Origin: Bacteroidetes bacterium 4572_112
GTDB lineage: Bacteria; Bacteroidota; Bacteroidia; Bacteroidales; UBA1556
Assembly (NCBI GenBank): GCA_002254285.1
Contig: NIUZ01000126.1
Location: 1 to 16,629 of the forward strand
DNA: 16,629 nucleotides
Direction: 5' to 3'
In this document: positions 1 through 8,081 of the stretch, in pieces
How positions within the stretch are numbered: position 1 is the first letter of the stretch
Layout of the letters: every line of letters begins with the position of its first letter
Translations under genes and position numbers: made by a program
Notes under the pieces: model-generated
What the model was told of the DNA's origin: nothing
Database searches by the model: none
What the model saw: the letters and a program-made list of their open reading frames with translations, nothing else

Positions 1-1218
1 TTAGATTTATTTAAAGTTGTAGTCAGGAAATTATTTGGTATATTTTTAAATAATATATCAGAAGAAGGTATATCAAAAATAGTTGGAGCAGTAATCTACA
101 TTCCTGAATTACAAAAAGGAACATATACTGATAAAAAAGGTGACTTTAAATTAGAAAATCTTCCCAAAGGTGATTTCACAATTAAAGTATCTTATATAGG
201 CTATAAAACTTACATTGAGAGGATTGCAATTAGTAATGACAATAAAATAAAGCTCAACATTGCACTCCAAGAAATTTATTATCAAGCAAATGAAGCTATT
301 GTTACAGCTGCTGGTTATACATCACAACATCATTATGCAATAAAGGTTGAAAGCATTAGTGCTGATAATTTAGAAACTAACGCCAATATAAATATAATGG
401 ACAAAATGGATAAAATTCCTGGTCTGAATATGATATCGCAAGGTCCTGGTATTAGCACGCCTAACATTCGCGGGCTAAGTCTGAGCAATGTACTTGTGCT
501 CACTGATGGTTTTAGGATGAATAATTTCCAATTTTCGGAGCATCATCCATATTTAGTTAGCAACTACGGAGTGGAGAATGTGGAACTAATAAAAGGTCCA
601 GCTTCATTACTTTACGGTGCTGATGCTGTTGGTGGCGTTCTGAATTTCATCAGTGAGAAACCAGCTCCAGTGGATAAATTACAAGCTGACTTCAATAGTG
701 TTTATTTTTCTAACACCAATGGCTTTCAGACTAATATTGGTATAAAAGCCCATGGACAGAAATGGTTTTGGGGTGCTAGAGCAGGAATACAACAGCATAA
801 GGATTTTGCTCAAGGCGGTGGTGAAGCTGTTGTAAACAGTCGCTTTGGCGATAAAGATTTTAGCTTTAATACTGGTATAAATAGCAAACTTGGTAGCTAT
901 AAGCTTACTTATATTTATAAAAGTTCGCAAATAGGTATTGCCAACGATATGTCAAAGGCATTGGTTGATAATAATGAATATTCGCATGAGCATTTTTATC
1001 AGAATTTGGATTTCAATATGATAAAAAGTCAGAATAGAATTTATTTAGGGAAAACTAAGCTACAAGCAAACTTCTCATATCAGAACAATCGCAGAAGACT
1101 ATTTACCAAAGATATACACGCAGTGGATATGACATTGCAAGCTTTTAGTTACGAACTAAAAGCTAGTCGTACCCTTCACGAAATATCAAAAAAGAATGAT
1201 AGCCTTTTAATTCAGTAG
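1..1218 (+). pseudogene. TonB-dependent receptor, N-terminal fragment (5' end outside window)
   Basis: Outer-membrane TonB-dependent receptor; the substrate cannot be told from sequence. The frame is open from base 1, so the gene begins to the left and ATG 397 is internal. Positions ~85-260 encode a carboxypeptidase-D-regulatory-like domain, with IYIPELQKGTYTD and then LPKGDFTIKVSYIGYK. The plug follows (~290-660), with the motifs PGLNMIS, NIRGLSLSNVLVLTDG and VELIKGPASLLYGADAVGG. Barrel strands then run to about 1200. The frame ends at TAG 1216-1218 in the middle of the barrel. The C-terminal half resumes in another frame from 1203, and the segment normally between them seems to be missing (see the next entry). 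The domain order is typical of Bacteroidota receptors. I am confident of the family and fairly confident that the gene is broken. An assembly error is the alternative. Confidence 0.85.
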
Positions 1219-2030
1219 AACATGGTGGTAATCGTAATATTGATACTACATACAATAATATGAGCTATACCCTAGGAAGTACATATGAGCTTAGCAAACA
1301 TATATTCCTAAGAGCAAATATAGCATCAGCATTCCGTACTGCAAATATTGCTGAGCTTACTCAAGACGGAATTCACGAAAGTAGATACGAGAGAGGAAAT
1401 CCAAACCTTAAGAGCCAGAAAAGTAACGAAATAGATTTTGGATTCCATTATCATAATGCCAAATTCTCTTTTGATATAGCTACTTTCTATAATAAAATAG
1501 ATAATTATATATTCCTTTCACCAACAACAGATACCATTGCCACAGGGCAGAAAATATATAAATATGGACAAACAAACTCCACTCTATATGGTTTCGAAAC
1601 AGGACTAAATTATGTACCAATAAAGCAAATTGAGCTTCATGGAAATTATGCTTATACAATTGGCAAACAACATAATGGCGACTATTTACCATTTATTCCA
1701 CAAAACAAAATCAATGCCTCAGTAAAGTATAAATTGCTACATTTGGCACATACAAAAGGTCTATTTATTGAAGTTGGTGGCACTTACGCTTTTTCTAAAG
1801 ATGATATATCACCATTTGAGGAAGAGAGCGATTCATATTTTCTACTAAACACATCCATTGCAAGCACATTTTTAATAGGAAATCAGAAAATAAAAATTGG
1901 CATATTCGCAACTAACATACTTGATACCAAATACATGGATCATCTATCAACTTTAAGCGAAGAGGGATATTATAATATGGGAAGAAATATTAGTGTGAAA
2001 CTCACTATACCACTTGAAGTTATTTATTAA
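1203..2030 (+). pseudogene. TonB-dependent receptor, C-terminal barrel fragment
   Basis: C-terminal half of the receptor above, two frames away. Recognisable barrel motifs are LRANIASAFRTANIAELTQDG, ERGNPNLKSQKSNEIDFG and FYNKIDNYIFLSP, ending in the short aromatic-rich strand SVKLTIPLEVIY before TAA 2028-2030. The coherent reading starts at 1203 (PFNSVEHGGN). The first ATG is at 1260, but it has no signal sequence and would not give an exportable protein. Family members normally have a stretch between the upstream SYELKASRTLHE strand and this point, including a strand of the GGxRYD type. I do not see it, and estimate several tens of residues (up to about 100) are lost. The two frames overlap on CCTTTTAATT (1203-1212), which would suit deletion between short direct repeats; this is inference. 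Confidence 0.82.
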
Positions 2031-2101
2031 TTATTAAGCCGTCAGACTGAGTGATTTGCTGAGCAAAGCGAAGTAAATTGTACCGAAGTCCGGCTTAATA
2101 A
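2031..2101. repeat. REP-like element bounded by an 11-bp perfect inverted repeat
   Basis: TTATTAAGCCG (2031-2041) is matched by its exact reverse complement at 2091-2101. The 49-nt interior contains a second small hairpin, TTTGC-TGA-GCAAA (about 2055-2067). The element starts at the base after the receptor stop codon and lies between convergent genes, so it could also act as a transcription terminator. The text ACTGAGT...TACCGAAG recurs in shortened form at about 5045-5060. I recall similar GTCAGACTGAG-type repeats in Bacteroidota spacers but cannot verify this here. Confidence 0.7.
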
Positions 2102-2131
2102 TTATTATGCATTCGTAATTATTAATTCTTA

Positions 2132-2149
2132 TCCCGATGGCTATCGGGA
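2132..2149. repeat. Palindrome TCCCGAT-GGCT-ATCGGGA
   Basis: Perfect 7-bp stem with a 4-nt loop. It starts one base beyond the mutS stop codon on the mutS transcript side and is one of six related palindromes in the window. It may serve as a 3' stabilising hairpin or terminator between the convergent receptor and mutS, but no clear T-tract follows on the minus strand. Confidence 0.65.
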
Positions 2150-2150
2150 C

Positions 2151-4784
2151 CTAATTCCCCTTAAGTAGGTTCTTTATTTCGTTAAGCTTCATCAAGGCTT
2201 CAACAGGTGTAAGGGTATTGATATCTGTATTCAGAATATCCTCTTTAATCTGCTCTAGCAAAGGATCATCGAGTTGTATAAAGCTAAGCTGATAATTATC
2301 CTCAGCAACTTTTTTGCGAGCTACCTCCTTAATCTCTGCTCCCAAATCATTATTACTATGGGCAGCCTCAAGTTGTTTTAGAATCTCTTCGGAGCGTTTT
2401 AAAACAACTTTTGGCATTCCGGCCATCTTTGCCACATGAATACCAAAACTATGCTCTGAGCCACCTTTTGCAAGCTTACGAAGGAATATTATCTTATTTC
2501 GCACTTCCTTCACCGACACATGATAATTCTTTATTCTGTTGAATATGCCAGCCATCTCATTAAGCTCATGATAGTGAGTTGCAAAAAGCACTTTTGCTTT
2601 ATAAGCTTTATGCTCATGCAAAAATTCGGAAATAGACCAAGCAATAGAAATGCCATCGTAAGTGCTTGTTCCACGGCCAATTTCGTCAAGTAGAATTAGC
2701 GAGCGATTAGAAATATTATTAAGAATACTTGCAGTTTCGTTCATTTCCACCATAAAGGTTGACTCGCCCGAAGAAATATTATCGGAAGCTCCTACCCTTG
2801 TAAACACCTTATCCACAAGGCCAATATCAGCAGCATCAGCAGGAACAAAACTTCCCATCTGAGCCAATAATACTATTAAAGCAGTTTGTCGTAGCAATGC
2901 CGATTTACCAGACATATTTGGCCCTGTAAGCATTATCATCTGCTGCTTTTCATTATCCAAATACACATCATTGGCCACATAAGGCTCATCGAGGGGTAAA
3001 TTGCGCTCTATCACTGGATGACGACCATTTTTAATATCTATGGCAAAACCCTCATTAATTCTAGGTCGTACATAATTTGCAGCCTGTGCAGTACGCGCAA
3101 AGCATGAAAGCACATCGAGCCTAGCTATGATAGATGCATTAAGCTGAATAGGCTCAATATATTCTATAAAACTGCTTACCAGCTCATTGTAAAGCCTTGT
3201 TTCCAATGCTAATATTTTCTCTTGAGCACCTAATATTTTTCCTTCTAACTCCTTAAGCTCAGGCGTAATATAGCGCTCATAATTAGTAAGTGTTTGTTTG
3301 CGTATCCAATCCTCAGGCACTTTACTAATATGTAATTTGGTAACTTCAAGATAATATCCAAATACATTATTGAAACCAATCTTTAGGCTAGGAATACCTG
3401 TATTTTCAGTTTCGCGCTCTTTTATATTATTAAGAATCTCTTTGCTCGATGTGGTAATATATCTCAAATCATCAAGCTCCTGATTAACTCCTGCAAGTAT
3501 CACATCTCCCTTATTCACCATTACTGGCGACTCAGGATTTATGGTTTTAATGATTTTTTCGTGCATAGTATTGCAAGGATTAAGCTGCTCTGCCATGCGC
3601 TCCAATGCTGCAATATCTGTAGACTTTAACAATTTCTTAAAAACAGGAATGGTTTCTAAAGCTACATTTAACTGAATGAGTTCTCGTGGGTTAACCTTAG
3701 CTATCGAAACCTTTGATATAAGTCGCTCTAAGTCACCAACAGTTTTTACTAATGATGAAATCTCATCTTCCCTTTGTGGATTATTGAAGAAATGATCAAC
3801 AATATTTAATCGTTCTTCAATCTGTATTTTATCTTTAAGAGGCAATACAACCCATCGGCGAATAAGTCGCGCACCCATCGGGCTTTTGGTTTCGTCAATA
3901 ACATCGAGCAAACTTGTGGCATCGATATGTGAGGCAGAAAGAAGCTCTAAATTACGAATTGTAAATCTATCGAGCCAAACATAACGGTCGGCCTCTATCC
4001 TACTTATTTTTGTTATATGGTTAATCTTATCGTGCTTGGTCTCCGACAAATAATGCAATACAGCACCTGCGGCAATAATAGCATCATTCATCTGCTCAAT
4101 TCCAAATCCTTTAAGCGAATTGGTAGCAAAGTGCTTATTAAGCAATTCGTAGGCAAAATCGTAGCTAAAGACCCAATCCTCAAAGGTGGTCATATAGTAC
4201 TTATCACCAAATATTTCTTGGAATTTATTTCTTAAATCGCGGCGTACCACTACTTCCGATGGCAAAAAGCTCTGCAATAACTTATCTATATACTCAAGAT
4301 TACCTTGTGCTACAAAATACTCACCAGTAGAAATATCCAGAAAAGCAATACCTGCATTTTTTCCATCAAGATGAACACTTGCAAGAAAGTTATTCTCCTT
4401 ATAATCAAGCACCTTGTCATTATAAGCAATACCGGGAGTTACAAGCTCAGTAACACCACGCTTGACAATAGTCTTTGTCATTTTAGGGTCCTCAAGCTGA
4501 TCGCATACGGCAACCTTCTGCCCTGCACGAACCAACTTTGGCAAGTAGGTTTCTACACTATGATGAGGAAAGCCTGCCAACTCAATAAATGTACCTTTTC
4601 CATTGGCACGTTTTGTTAGCGTTATTCCCAATATTTTTGATGCCTTTATGGCGTCCTCTCCAAAGGTTTCATAAAAGTCACCAACACGAAAAAGCAGTAA
4701 AGCCGTTGGGTGTTTGGCTTTTATAGCATTATATTGCTTCATCAAAGGTGTTACTTTCACTTTATTATCTTTCGTCTTTGCCAT
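2151..4784 (-). CDS. mutS: DNA mismatch repair protein MutS
   Basis: MutS recognises base mismatches and small loops in new DNA and recruits MutL for repair; it acts as a dimer with a C-terminal ATPase. The 877-residue product has the full family layout. The mismatch-binding N-terminus carries the Phe-x-Glu pair (F37, E39 in VGDFYETFG). The connector, lever and clamp regions span about 130-570. The ATPase has Walker A GPNMSGKS (621-628), the ST.MVEM signature (~675-681), Walker B LILLDEIGRGTS (D700, E701) and the H-loop in FATHYHE (~735-740). The end carries the MutS dimerisation helices. Length is normal and all key residues are present, so it should be functional. ATG 4784 puts the Phe-x-Glu at the usual distance. 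No Shine-Dalgarno is visible. It is a single gene, convergent with the broken receptor. Confidence 0.98.
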   Translation of the reverse strand: MAKTKDNKVKVTPLMKQYNAIKAKHPTALLLFRVGDFYETFGEDAIKASKILGITLTKRANGKGTFIELAGFPHHSVETYLPKLVRAGQKVAVCDQLEDPKMTKTIVKRGVTELVTPGIAYNDKVLDYKENNFLASVHLDGKNAGIAFLDISTGEYFVAQGNLEYIDKLLQSFLPSEVVVRRDLRNKFQEIFGDKYYMTTFEDWVFSYDFAYELLNKHFATNSLKGFGIEQMNDAIIAAGAVLHYLSETKHDKINHITKISRIEADRYVWLDRFTIRNLELLSASHIDATSLLDVIDETKSPMGARLIRRWVVLPLKDKIQIEERLNIVDHFFNNPQREDEISSLVKTVGDLERLISKVSIAKVNPRELIQLNVALETIPVFKKLLKSTDIAALERMAEQLNPCNTMHEKIIKTINPESPVMVNKGDVILAGVNQELDDLRYITTSSKEILNNIKERETENTGIPSLKIGFNNVFGYYLEVTKLHISKVPEDWIRKQTLTNYERYITPELKELEGKILGAQEKILALETRLYNELVSSFIEYIEPIQLNASIIARLDVLSCFARTAQAANYVRPRINEGFAIDIKNGRHPVIERNLPLDEPYVANDVYLDNEKQQMIMLTGPNMSGKSALLRQTALIVLLAQMGSFVPADAADIGLVDKVFTRVGASDNISSGESTFMVEMNETASILNNISNRSLILLDEIGRGTSTYDGISIAWSISEFLHEHKAYKAKVLFATHYHELNEMAGIFNRIKNYHVSVKEVRNKIIFLRKLAKGGSEHSFGIHVAKMAGMPKVVLKRSEEILKQLEAAHSNNDLGAEIKEVARKKVAEDNYQLSFIQLDDPLLEQIKEDILNTDINTLTPVEALMKLNEIKNLLKGN

Positions 4785-4893
4785 AACTCAAAAGTAAGGC
4801 TTTAGCCTATGACTACTGCGCTTTTATGACTGTTTTTTTTAACAAAATTAAGGAGGTTATTAAGAATCTTTTATAATGGTTAATTTTTAATTA

Positions 4894-4913
4894 CCTGCCT
4901 GCCGGTAGGCAGG
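4894..4913. repeat. Palindrome CCTGCCT-N6-AGGCAGG
   Basis: Perfect 7-bp GC-rich stem, extendable with G-T and C-G pairs into the loop. It is flanked on both sides by TTAATGG/TAATGGTTAAT repeats. It lies upstream of mutS and downstream of the membrane-protein gene, and is clearly unlike the surrounding AT-rich sequence. Confidence 0.65.
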
Positions 4914-4987
4914 TTAATGGTTAATGGGTTCAATTATACAATGGTTCAATGTTGTTCTACTTATCACTTTGGACTTTTCCTCTTTCC

Positions 4988-5091
4988 TCCCGATTACTAT
5001 CGGGATCCTCTTTCCTCCCGATTACCATCGGGATCCTCTTTCCTACTGAGTTTACCGAAGGCTTCCTTTATCCTCCCGATTACTATCGGGA
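4988..5091. repeat. Cluster of three TCCCGAT-N4-ATCGGGA palindromes
   Basis: Three perfect 7-bp-stem palindromes lie at 4988-5005 (loop TACT), 5016-5033 (loop TACC) and 5074-5091 (loop TACT). The first two are in near-identical 28-nt units containing TCCTCTTTCC. The third copy ends 4 nt before the stop codon of the membrane-protein gene, on its downstream side, so the cluster may also end that transcript. Sequence identity in loop and flanks indicates local duplication. Confidence 0.8.
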
Positions 5092-5095
5092 CCCT

Positions 5096-5749
5096 CTATC
5101 CTCTACCCTTAGTTTTCCATAGATCAACAGTAGAGGCAAAAAAGAACAAAACCAATATCAGATTAAGAAATCCTCCTCTAACAATCACATCCATTTGTCC
5201 AGAGACCATGCTATTTATTAAATCTTTAAACAGAAATGGCACCAATGGAAAGAAAAATATTATCCATCGTGAGTATAGTGTTTTCTTTTTCCACACTTCG
5301 CTAATAAACGCATACGACATTATTGCAATAATGGGATAGCCAAACAATCGTAATACATTATTTGCCTCTCTAGCAAGTGATGCAGTGTCTTCTATATTCA
5401 GATTATTTTCTGCGGCAATTTTGGCAGAAGTAGCAATAGCAACATAAGCTCCATGAACAACTCCATAAGTTATAAATATGGCAGAGAATGAGATAACAAC
5501 AATATTGCGCATTACCTTTGACGATGGCTTAAAAGCATAATATATCTGTCCTACGCCTAGCATATAAAACCATGTGGCAAACAGCGCTGTAACAGCACTT
5601 AGAATAATTCTATTATCGGAACTATTAGACATATTCTCAAGAAAATTAGTATTTACAGGATCATAATAAAACAACATATCCCCAGCAAATAAAGTCAATC
5701 CCCCTAGCATTCCAAAAACTCCAAATGCTCTAAGCCAAAATCTGTTCAT
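5096..5749 (-). CDS. Six-helix integral membrane protein, unknown function
   Basis: The 217-residue protein has about six hydrophobic segments (near 6-28, 48-72, 82-106, 134-152, 160-180 and 189-209). Loops are short and the C-terminus is basic (KTKGRG). The N-terminus reads GMLGGLTLFAGDMLFYYD, with an acidic residue inside or next to the first helix. Polar membrane-embedded residues also occur in YGVVHGAYVA. I am reminded of Bacteroidota DUF6796-type membrane proteins, but that is memory, not a search. No catalytic motif or transporter signature is visible. It is encoded alone, with 121 nt to meaB upstream and the palindrome cluster right after its TAG stop. Start ATG 5749 is the only sensible one because helix 1 follows at once. 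A real gene is likely; the function is unknown. Confidence 0.8.
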   Translation of the reverse strand: MNRFWLRAFGVFGMLGGLTLFAGDMLFYYDPVNTNFLENMSNSSDNRIILSAVTALFATWFYMLGVGQIYYAFKPSSKVMRNIVVISFSAIFITYGVVHGAYVAIATSAKIAAENNLNIEDTASLAREANNVLRLFGYPIIAIMSYAFISEVWKKKTLYSRWIIFFFPLVPFLFKDLINSMVSGQMDVIVRGGFLNLILVLFFFASTVDLWKTKGRG

Positions 5750-5870
5750 AGTTATGTTTTGTTAGTTAATAATTTACTCTATACAGTTCAATAATATTTA
5801 ATAACACCCTAATAATCTATCTATATTTACAAACAAGCAGTATACCGCCAGGTAATACACCCTTAGGCAA

Positions 5871-6827
5871 TTAATAATTATCAAGCAGTTCATCCGCAAG
5901 CTTATAAGCACTAGCAGTATTATTTGAGATCTTAGCTTCCGCATCAGCAATAGCCTTCTTCATTTCAGTATTATTATAAAATCTAGCCTTAAGTTTCATA
6001 TCTATTTGCTCATGAAGGCGTACCAAATCTTGTCTTTTTCTATTTTCTAGGAAATAATTATTGGATTTGGTATGCTTCATATATTGTTCGATAGTATCCC
6101 ATACCACATCAATATTGAAATTGGTAATTGCCGAGCAAATTCCTGCTGTTGGAGACCAGCCAGAATCCGGCACTGGATATAAATGTAGAGCATTAGAGTA
6201 TTGCACTCTTGAGCTCTTTGCTTTATTTAGATTATCACCATCAGCTTTATTAATAAATATGGCATCACACATTTCAATAATCCCGCGCTTAATACCTTGT
6301 AGTTCATCACCTGCACCTGCAAGCATAAGCAGAAGAAAGAAATCCACCATGGAATGCACAGCAGTTTCGCTCTGTCCGACTCCCACAGTTTCCACAAGGA
6401 TAATATCAAAGCCAGCAGCTTCACATAAGCTTATTGTCTCACGGGTTTTCTGCGCCACTCCTCCCAATGAGCCCGACGAAGGACTTGGACGGATAAAGGC
6501 ATTTTTGTCGTTGGCAAGGGATTCCATACGGGTTTTGTCGCCAAGTATACTACCTTTATTACGGCTAGAGCTTGGGTCAATTGCAAGTACTGCAACCTTA
6601 TGTCCCAATGCTGTTAAATGCTGCCCTATTGCCTCAATAAATGTACTCTTTCCTACTCCTGGCACTCCAGTAATACCTATGCGTACCGATTTACCCGACA
6701 ATGGAATACAGATTTCTAAAATATCCTGTGCAAGCTTACGATGTTCAATATTTGCGCTCTCAACAAGAGTTATTGCCTGTCCCTTTTGTACTTTTAATGC
6801 TGAACCTTTTTTTACTCGCTTCGCCAT
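5871..6827 (-). CDS. meaB: MeaB/ArgK-family GTPase, methylmalonyl-CoA mutase chaperone
   Basis: MeaB is a G3E-type P-loop GTPase that guards methylmalonyl-CoA mutase. It gates loading of adenosylcobalamin and protects the mutase from inactivation in the propionate/succinyl-CoA pathway; it is cytoplasmic. Visible motifs are the P-loop GVPGVGKS (54-61), DPSSSRNKGSILGDKTRM (84-101), RPSPSSGSLGG (113-123), the switch-region VETVGVGQSE (145-154), the MeaB-typical AGAGDELQGIKRG (170-182) and the base-specificity motif NKAD (193-196). The C-terminal helical dimerisation arm follows. At 318 residues it is about full length. ATG 6827 lies 2 nt after the stop of the thioredoxin-like gene, indicating cotranscription. 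No mutase gene is in the window, so the partner must be elsewhere. The family is certain; the gene name is conventional. Confidence 0.95.
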   Translation of the reverse strand: MAKRVKKGSALKVQKGQAITLVESANIEHRKLAQDILEICIPLSGKSVRIGITGVPGVGKSTFIEAIGQHLTALGHKVAVLAIDPSSSRNKGSILGDKTRMESLANDKNAFIRPSPSSGSLGGVAQKTRETISLCEAAGFDIILVETVGVGQSETAVHSMVDFFLLLMLAGAGDELQGIKRGIIEMCDAIFINKADGDNLNKAKSSRVQYSNALHLYPVPDSGWSPTAGICSAITNFNIDVVWDTIEQYMKHTKSNNYFLENRKRQDLVRLHEQIDMKLKARFYNNTEMKKAIADAEAKISNNTASAYKLADELLDNY

Positions 6828-6829
6828 TA

Positions 6830-7381
6830 TTACTCTGCTTTATACAAAATTTCTATTAAATCTGATTCCAAACTAACCTTTGGCTCTTCTATTATTCTAC
6901 CTAGCTCTTTACCATCTTTCATGATAATAAACGTAGGTACAAATTTAAGGTCGTATTTACTAACATCAATGCCGTCAATAATTTTATTTCTATCAACAGC
7001 AAGGATAGTAAGCATATCCATAGGATAATCAACTATTTTCAATATTTCTAAAAAACGTGGAACTTCACGCTGCGAATCGGGACACCATGAGCCAAAAATT
7101 ATGATAATATCAATATCATTAAATTTCTCTATCTGCGACAATAATAATGTTGTATCGAAAGCGTAGTCAGTCATAGATCTATTATAATTATGTCTAAAAA
7201 CACTAGATTCTTGCACTCCTTCAGCATCATAATTTCCATAAAGGATAATTTTATCGATATAGGAATCTAAATACACTTGATTAAGCGATTCTTTTTGGAA
7301 TTCTTGAGCATTTGCTTTTAGCTGAAATATACTAAAGAGTATAATTACAAGAGAATAGATTATATTTTTTGAGTTTATCAT
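6830..7381 (-). CDS. Secreted thioredoxin-fold protein with CPDS (CxxS) active site
   Basis: The 183-residue protein has an N-terminal signal peptide (hydrophobic 8-21, probable cleavage after LKANA at 25), so it is likely periplasmic. A thioredoxin-like fold follows, with the strand DIIIIFGSWCPDSQREVPRF. C100 is the nucleophile position and S103 replaces the resolving cysteine. The cis-proline motif is FVPTFI (P149). No second cysteine is visible elsewhere in the mature protein. Such CxxS variants usually cannot perform the full dithiol redox cycle and may trap or isomerise substrates; this is inference. The AREVPRF-like text after the active site is common in Bacteroidota thioredoxin-family proteins. 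It is the upstream member of a two-gene unit with meaB (2-nt gap), but no functional link between the two is obvious. Confidence 0.88.
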   Translation of the reverse strand: MINSKNIIYSLVIILFSIFQLKANAQEFQKESLNQVYLDSYIDKIILYGNYDAEGVQESSVFRHNYNRSMTDYAFDTTLLLSQIEKFNDIDIIIIFGSWCPDSQREVPRFLEILKIVDYPMDMLTILAVDRNKIIDGIDVSKYDLKFVPTFIIMKDGKELGRIIEEPKVSLESDLIEILYKAE

Positions 7382-7400
7382 ATTTTAAAATTTAATATAT

Positions 7401-7408
7401 CAAAAATA
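7401..7408 (-). promoter_or_regulatory. Possible Bacteroidota -7 box TATTTTTG upstream of the thioredoxin-like gene
   Basis: On the minus strand this reads TATTTTTG, matching the Bacteroidota sigma factor -7 consensus TAnnTTTG. It would place the transcript start about 14 nt before the ATG at 7381. No good -33 TTG lies at the usual distance, and AT-rich spacers give such matches by chance, so this is weak. Confidence 0.25.
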
Positions 7409-7475
7409 TGGAAAAAATCTTAGAATAGGTATTTAATATTGTTTATTTATTCACATTATTTAAAGAATAAAAGAG

Positions 7476-7491
7476 CCCGATGGTAATCGGA
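7476..7491. repeat. Degenerate CCCGAT-GGTA-ATCGG palindrome
   Basis: A shortened relative of the window's TCCCGAT/ATCGGGA family. The stem is reduced to CCGAT/ATCGG, and the loop GGTA is the reverse complement of the TACC loop at 5016-5033, so this copy is inverted relative to that one. It lies in the 198-nt spacer between the deacylase and thioredoxin-like genes. Confidence 0.5.
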
Positions 7492-7529
7492 AGGATAAAG
7501 AACTAAGAAAAAGGATAACGGACACTGAA

Positions 7530-7579
7530 TTTACAACACCTTACCACTCTTTACAATTCTTTACCAATCTTTACCACCC
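7530..7579. repeat. Five tandem 10-bp TTTACCA-like units
   Basis: The units are TTTACAACAC, CTTACCACTC, TTTACAATTC, TTTACCAATC and TTTACCACCC, at 7530, 7540, 7550, 7560 and 7570. Spacing is exactly 10 bp, with position 3-5 TAC invariant. The array ends exactly at the stop codon of the downstream-facing deacylase gene, i.e. just past its 3' end. Confidence 0.6.
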
Positions 7580-8074
7580 TTAGAGCTCCAAAAACTCATA
7601 CTCATTCCCTACCCAATCGATATATTTCTTAAAATCGGAGATAGAAACAACAATGGTCATAGTATTATCATTGGGATGAAAGCTAATATTTTCTGCTTCT
7701 AATAGATTTTTATCGAGAAATAAGAATGTATGGTTTTCGGTATCATTAATAAGTCCAAAAGGAGAAATAGAACCTCCTATAGTTTTCAGATATTTAATCA
7801 TACGTTTTTCAGAAGCGAAACTTAGTTTTCCTTGCTTAAGTTTTTGCTCAAGGTCTTTAATAGCAAGCTTTTTAGAATGCTCAAAAACAACCATATAATG
7901 CTTATTACCCTTATGATTTCTAAAGAAAAGGTTTTTGCAATGTACAGCATCAAGGTCTTTCCAATATACAAGCGCATCTTCAATTGTGGGAATTGGAGGA
8001 TGCTCAATAGAACTATAATTTATCCCAAGTTTATTAAGCGTTTCTAATACTATTTGTCTATCGTTATTATTCAT
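7580..8074 (-). CDS. YbaK/PrdX-type aminoacyl-tRNA deacylase (ProX family)
   Basis: Free-standing YbaK/ProRS-editing-like domain, which in this family hydrolyses mischarged tRNA, typically Ala-tRNA(Pro) or related mispairs; it is cytoplasmic. The 164-residue protein has the family layout: an N-terminal helix (QIVLETLNKLGI) and the strand YSSIEHPPIPTIEDA (20-34). The conserved lysine segment VHCKNLFFRN (44-53) comes next, followed by KLSFASEKRM and the hallmark GSISPFGLIND (101-111). The family's FHPNDNTMT segment is at 132-140. These are the features of PrdX/ProXp-ala-like proteins rather than the shorter bacterial YbaK. Substrate specificity is inferred from family only. ATG 8074 is 7 nt after the stop of the upstream glycosyltransferase remnant, so it may have been the last gene of that transcript. 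Confidence 0.9.
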   Translation of the reverse strand: MNNNDRQIVLETLNKLGINYSSIEHPPIPTIEDALVYWKDLDAVHCKNLFFRNHKGNKHYMVVFEHSKKLAIKDLEQKLKQGKLSFASEKRMIKYLKTIGGSISPFGLINDTENHTFLFLDKNLLEAENISFHPNDNTMTIVVSISDFKKYIDWVGNEYEFLEL

Positions 8075-8081
8075 GTTATCT

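Larger units (their letters stand above)
4785..5095. other. Gene-free spacer rich in palindromes
   Basis: This 311-nt stretch lies between the mutS start and the 3' end of the membrane-protein gene. It holds a CCTGCCT/AGGCAGG hairpin, three copies of the TCCCGAT/ATCGGGA palindrome separated by TCCTCTTTCC-type pyrimidine runs, and a short piece resembling the 2031-2101 element. Open frames crossing it on the plus strand consist of these repeats plus antisense of the neighbouring gene and do not look coding. The mutS promoter should lie in its left part. A TACTTTTG (-7-like) at 4789-4796 sits almost on the start codon, with no matching -33 element. Confidence 0.7.

Noticed and set aside
4789..4796. 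TACTTTTG matching the Bacteroidota -7 box ahead of mutS
   Set aside because: It lies 4 nt from the ATG, so transcription would start at or inside the codon, and there is no -33 element. Leaderless transcription is possible but unsupported.
4850..4857. AAGGAGGT, a perfect Shine-Dalgarno on the plus strand
   Set aside because: The next ATG (about 20 nt on) gives a four-codon frame, and no gene follows in a workable distance; probably chance.
4988..5091. Regularly spaced repeats considered as a CRISPR array
   Set aside because: Only three short palindromes with unequal, partly identical spacing and no cas genes; these are REP-like elements.
4917..5339. 140-codon plus-strand open frame
   Set aside because: Its first part is made of the TCCCGAT palindromes and its second part is antisense to the membrane-protein gene. 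It has no recognisable domain or plausible codon use.
6061..6876. 271-codon plus-strand open frame over meaB
   Set aside because: It is the antisense shadow of a highly conserved gene whose minus-strand motifs are all intact.
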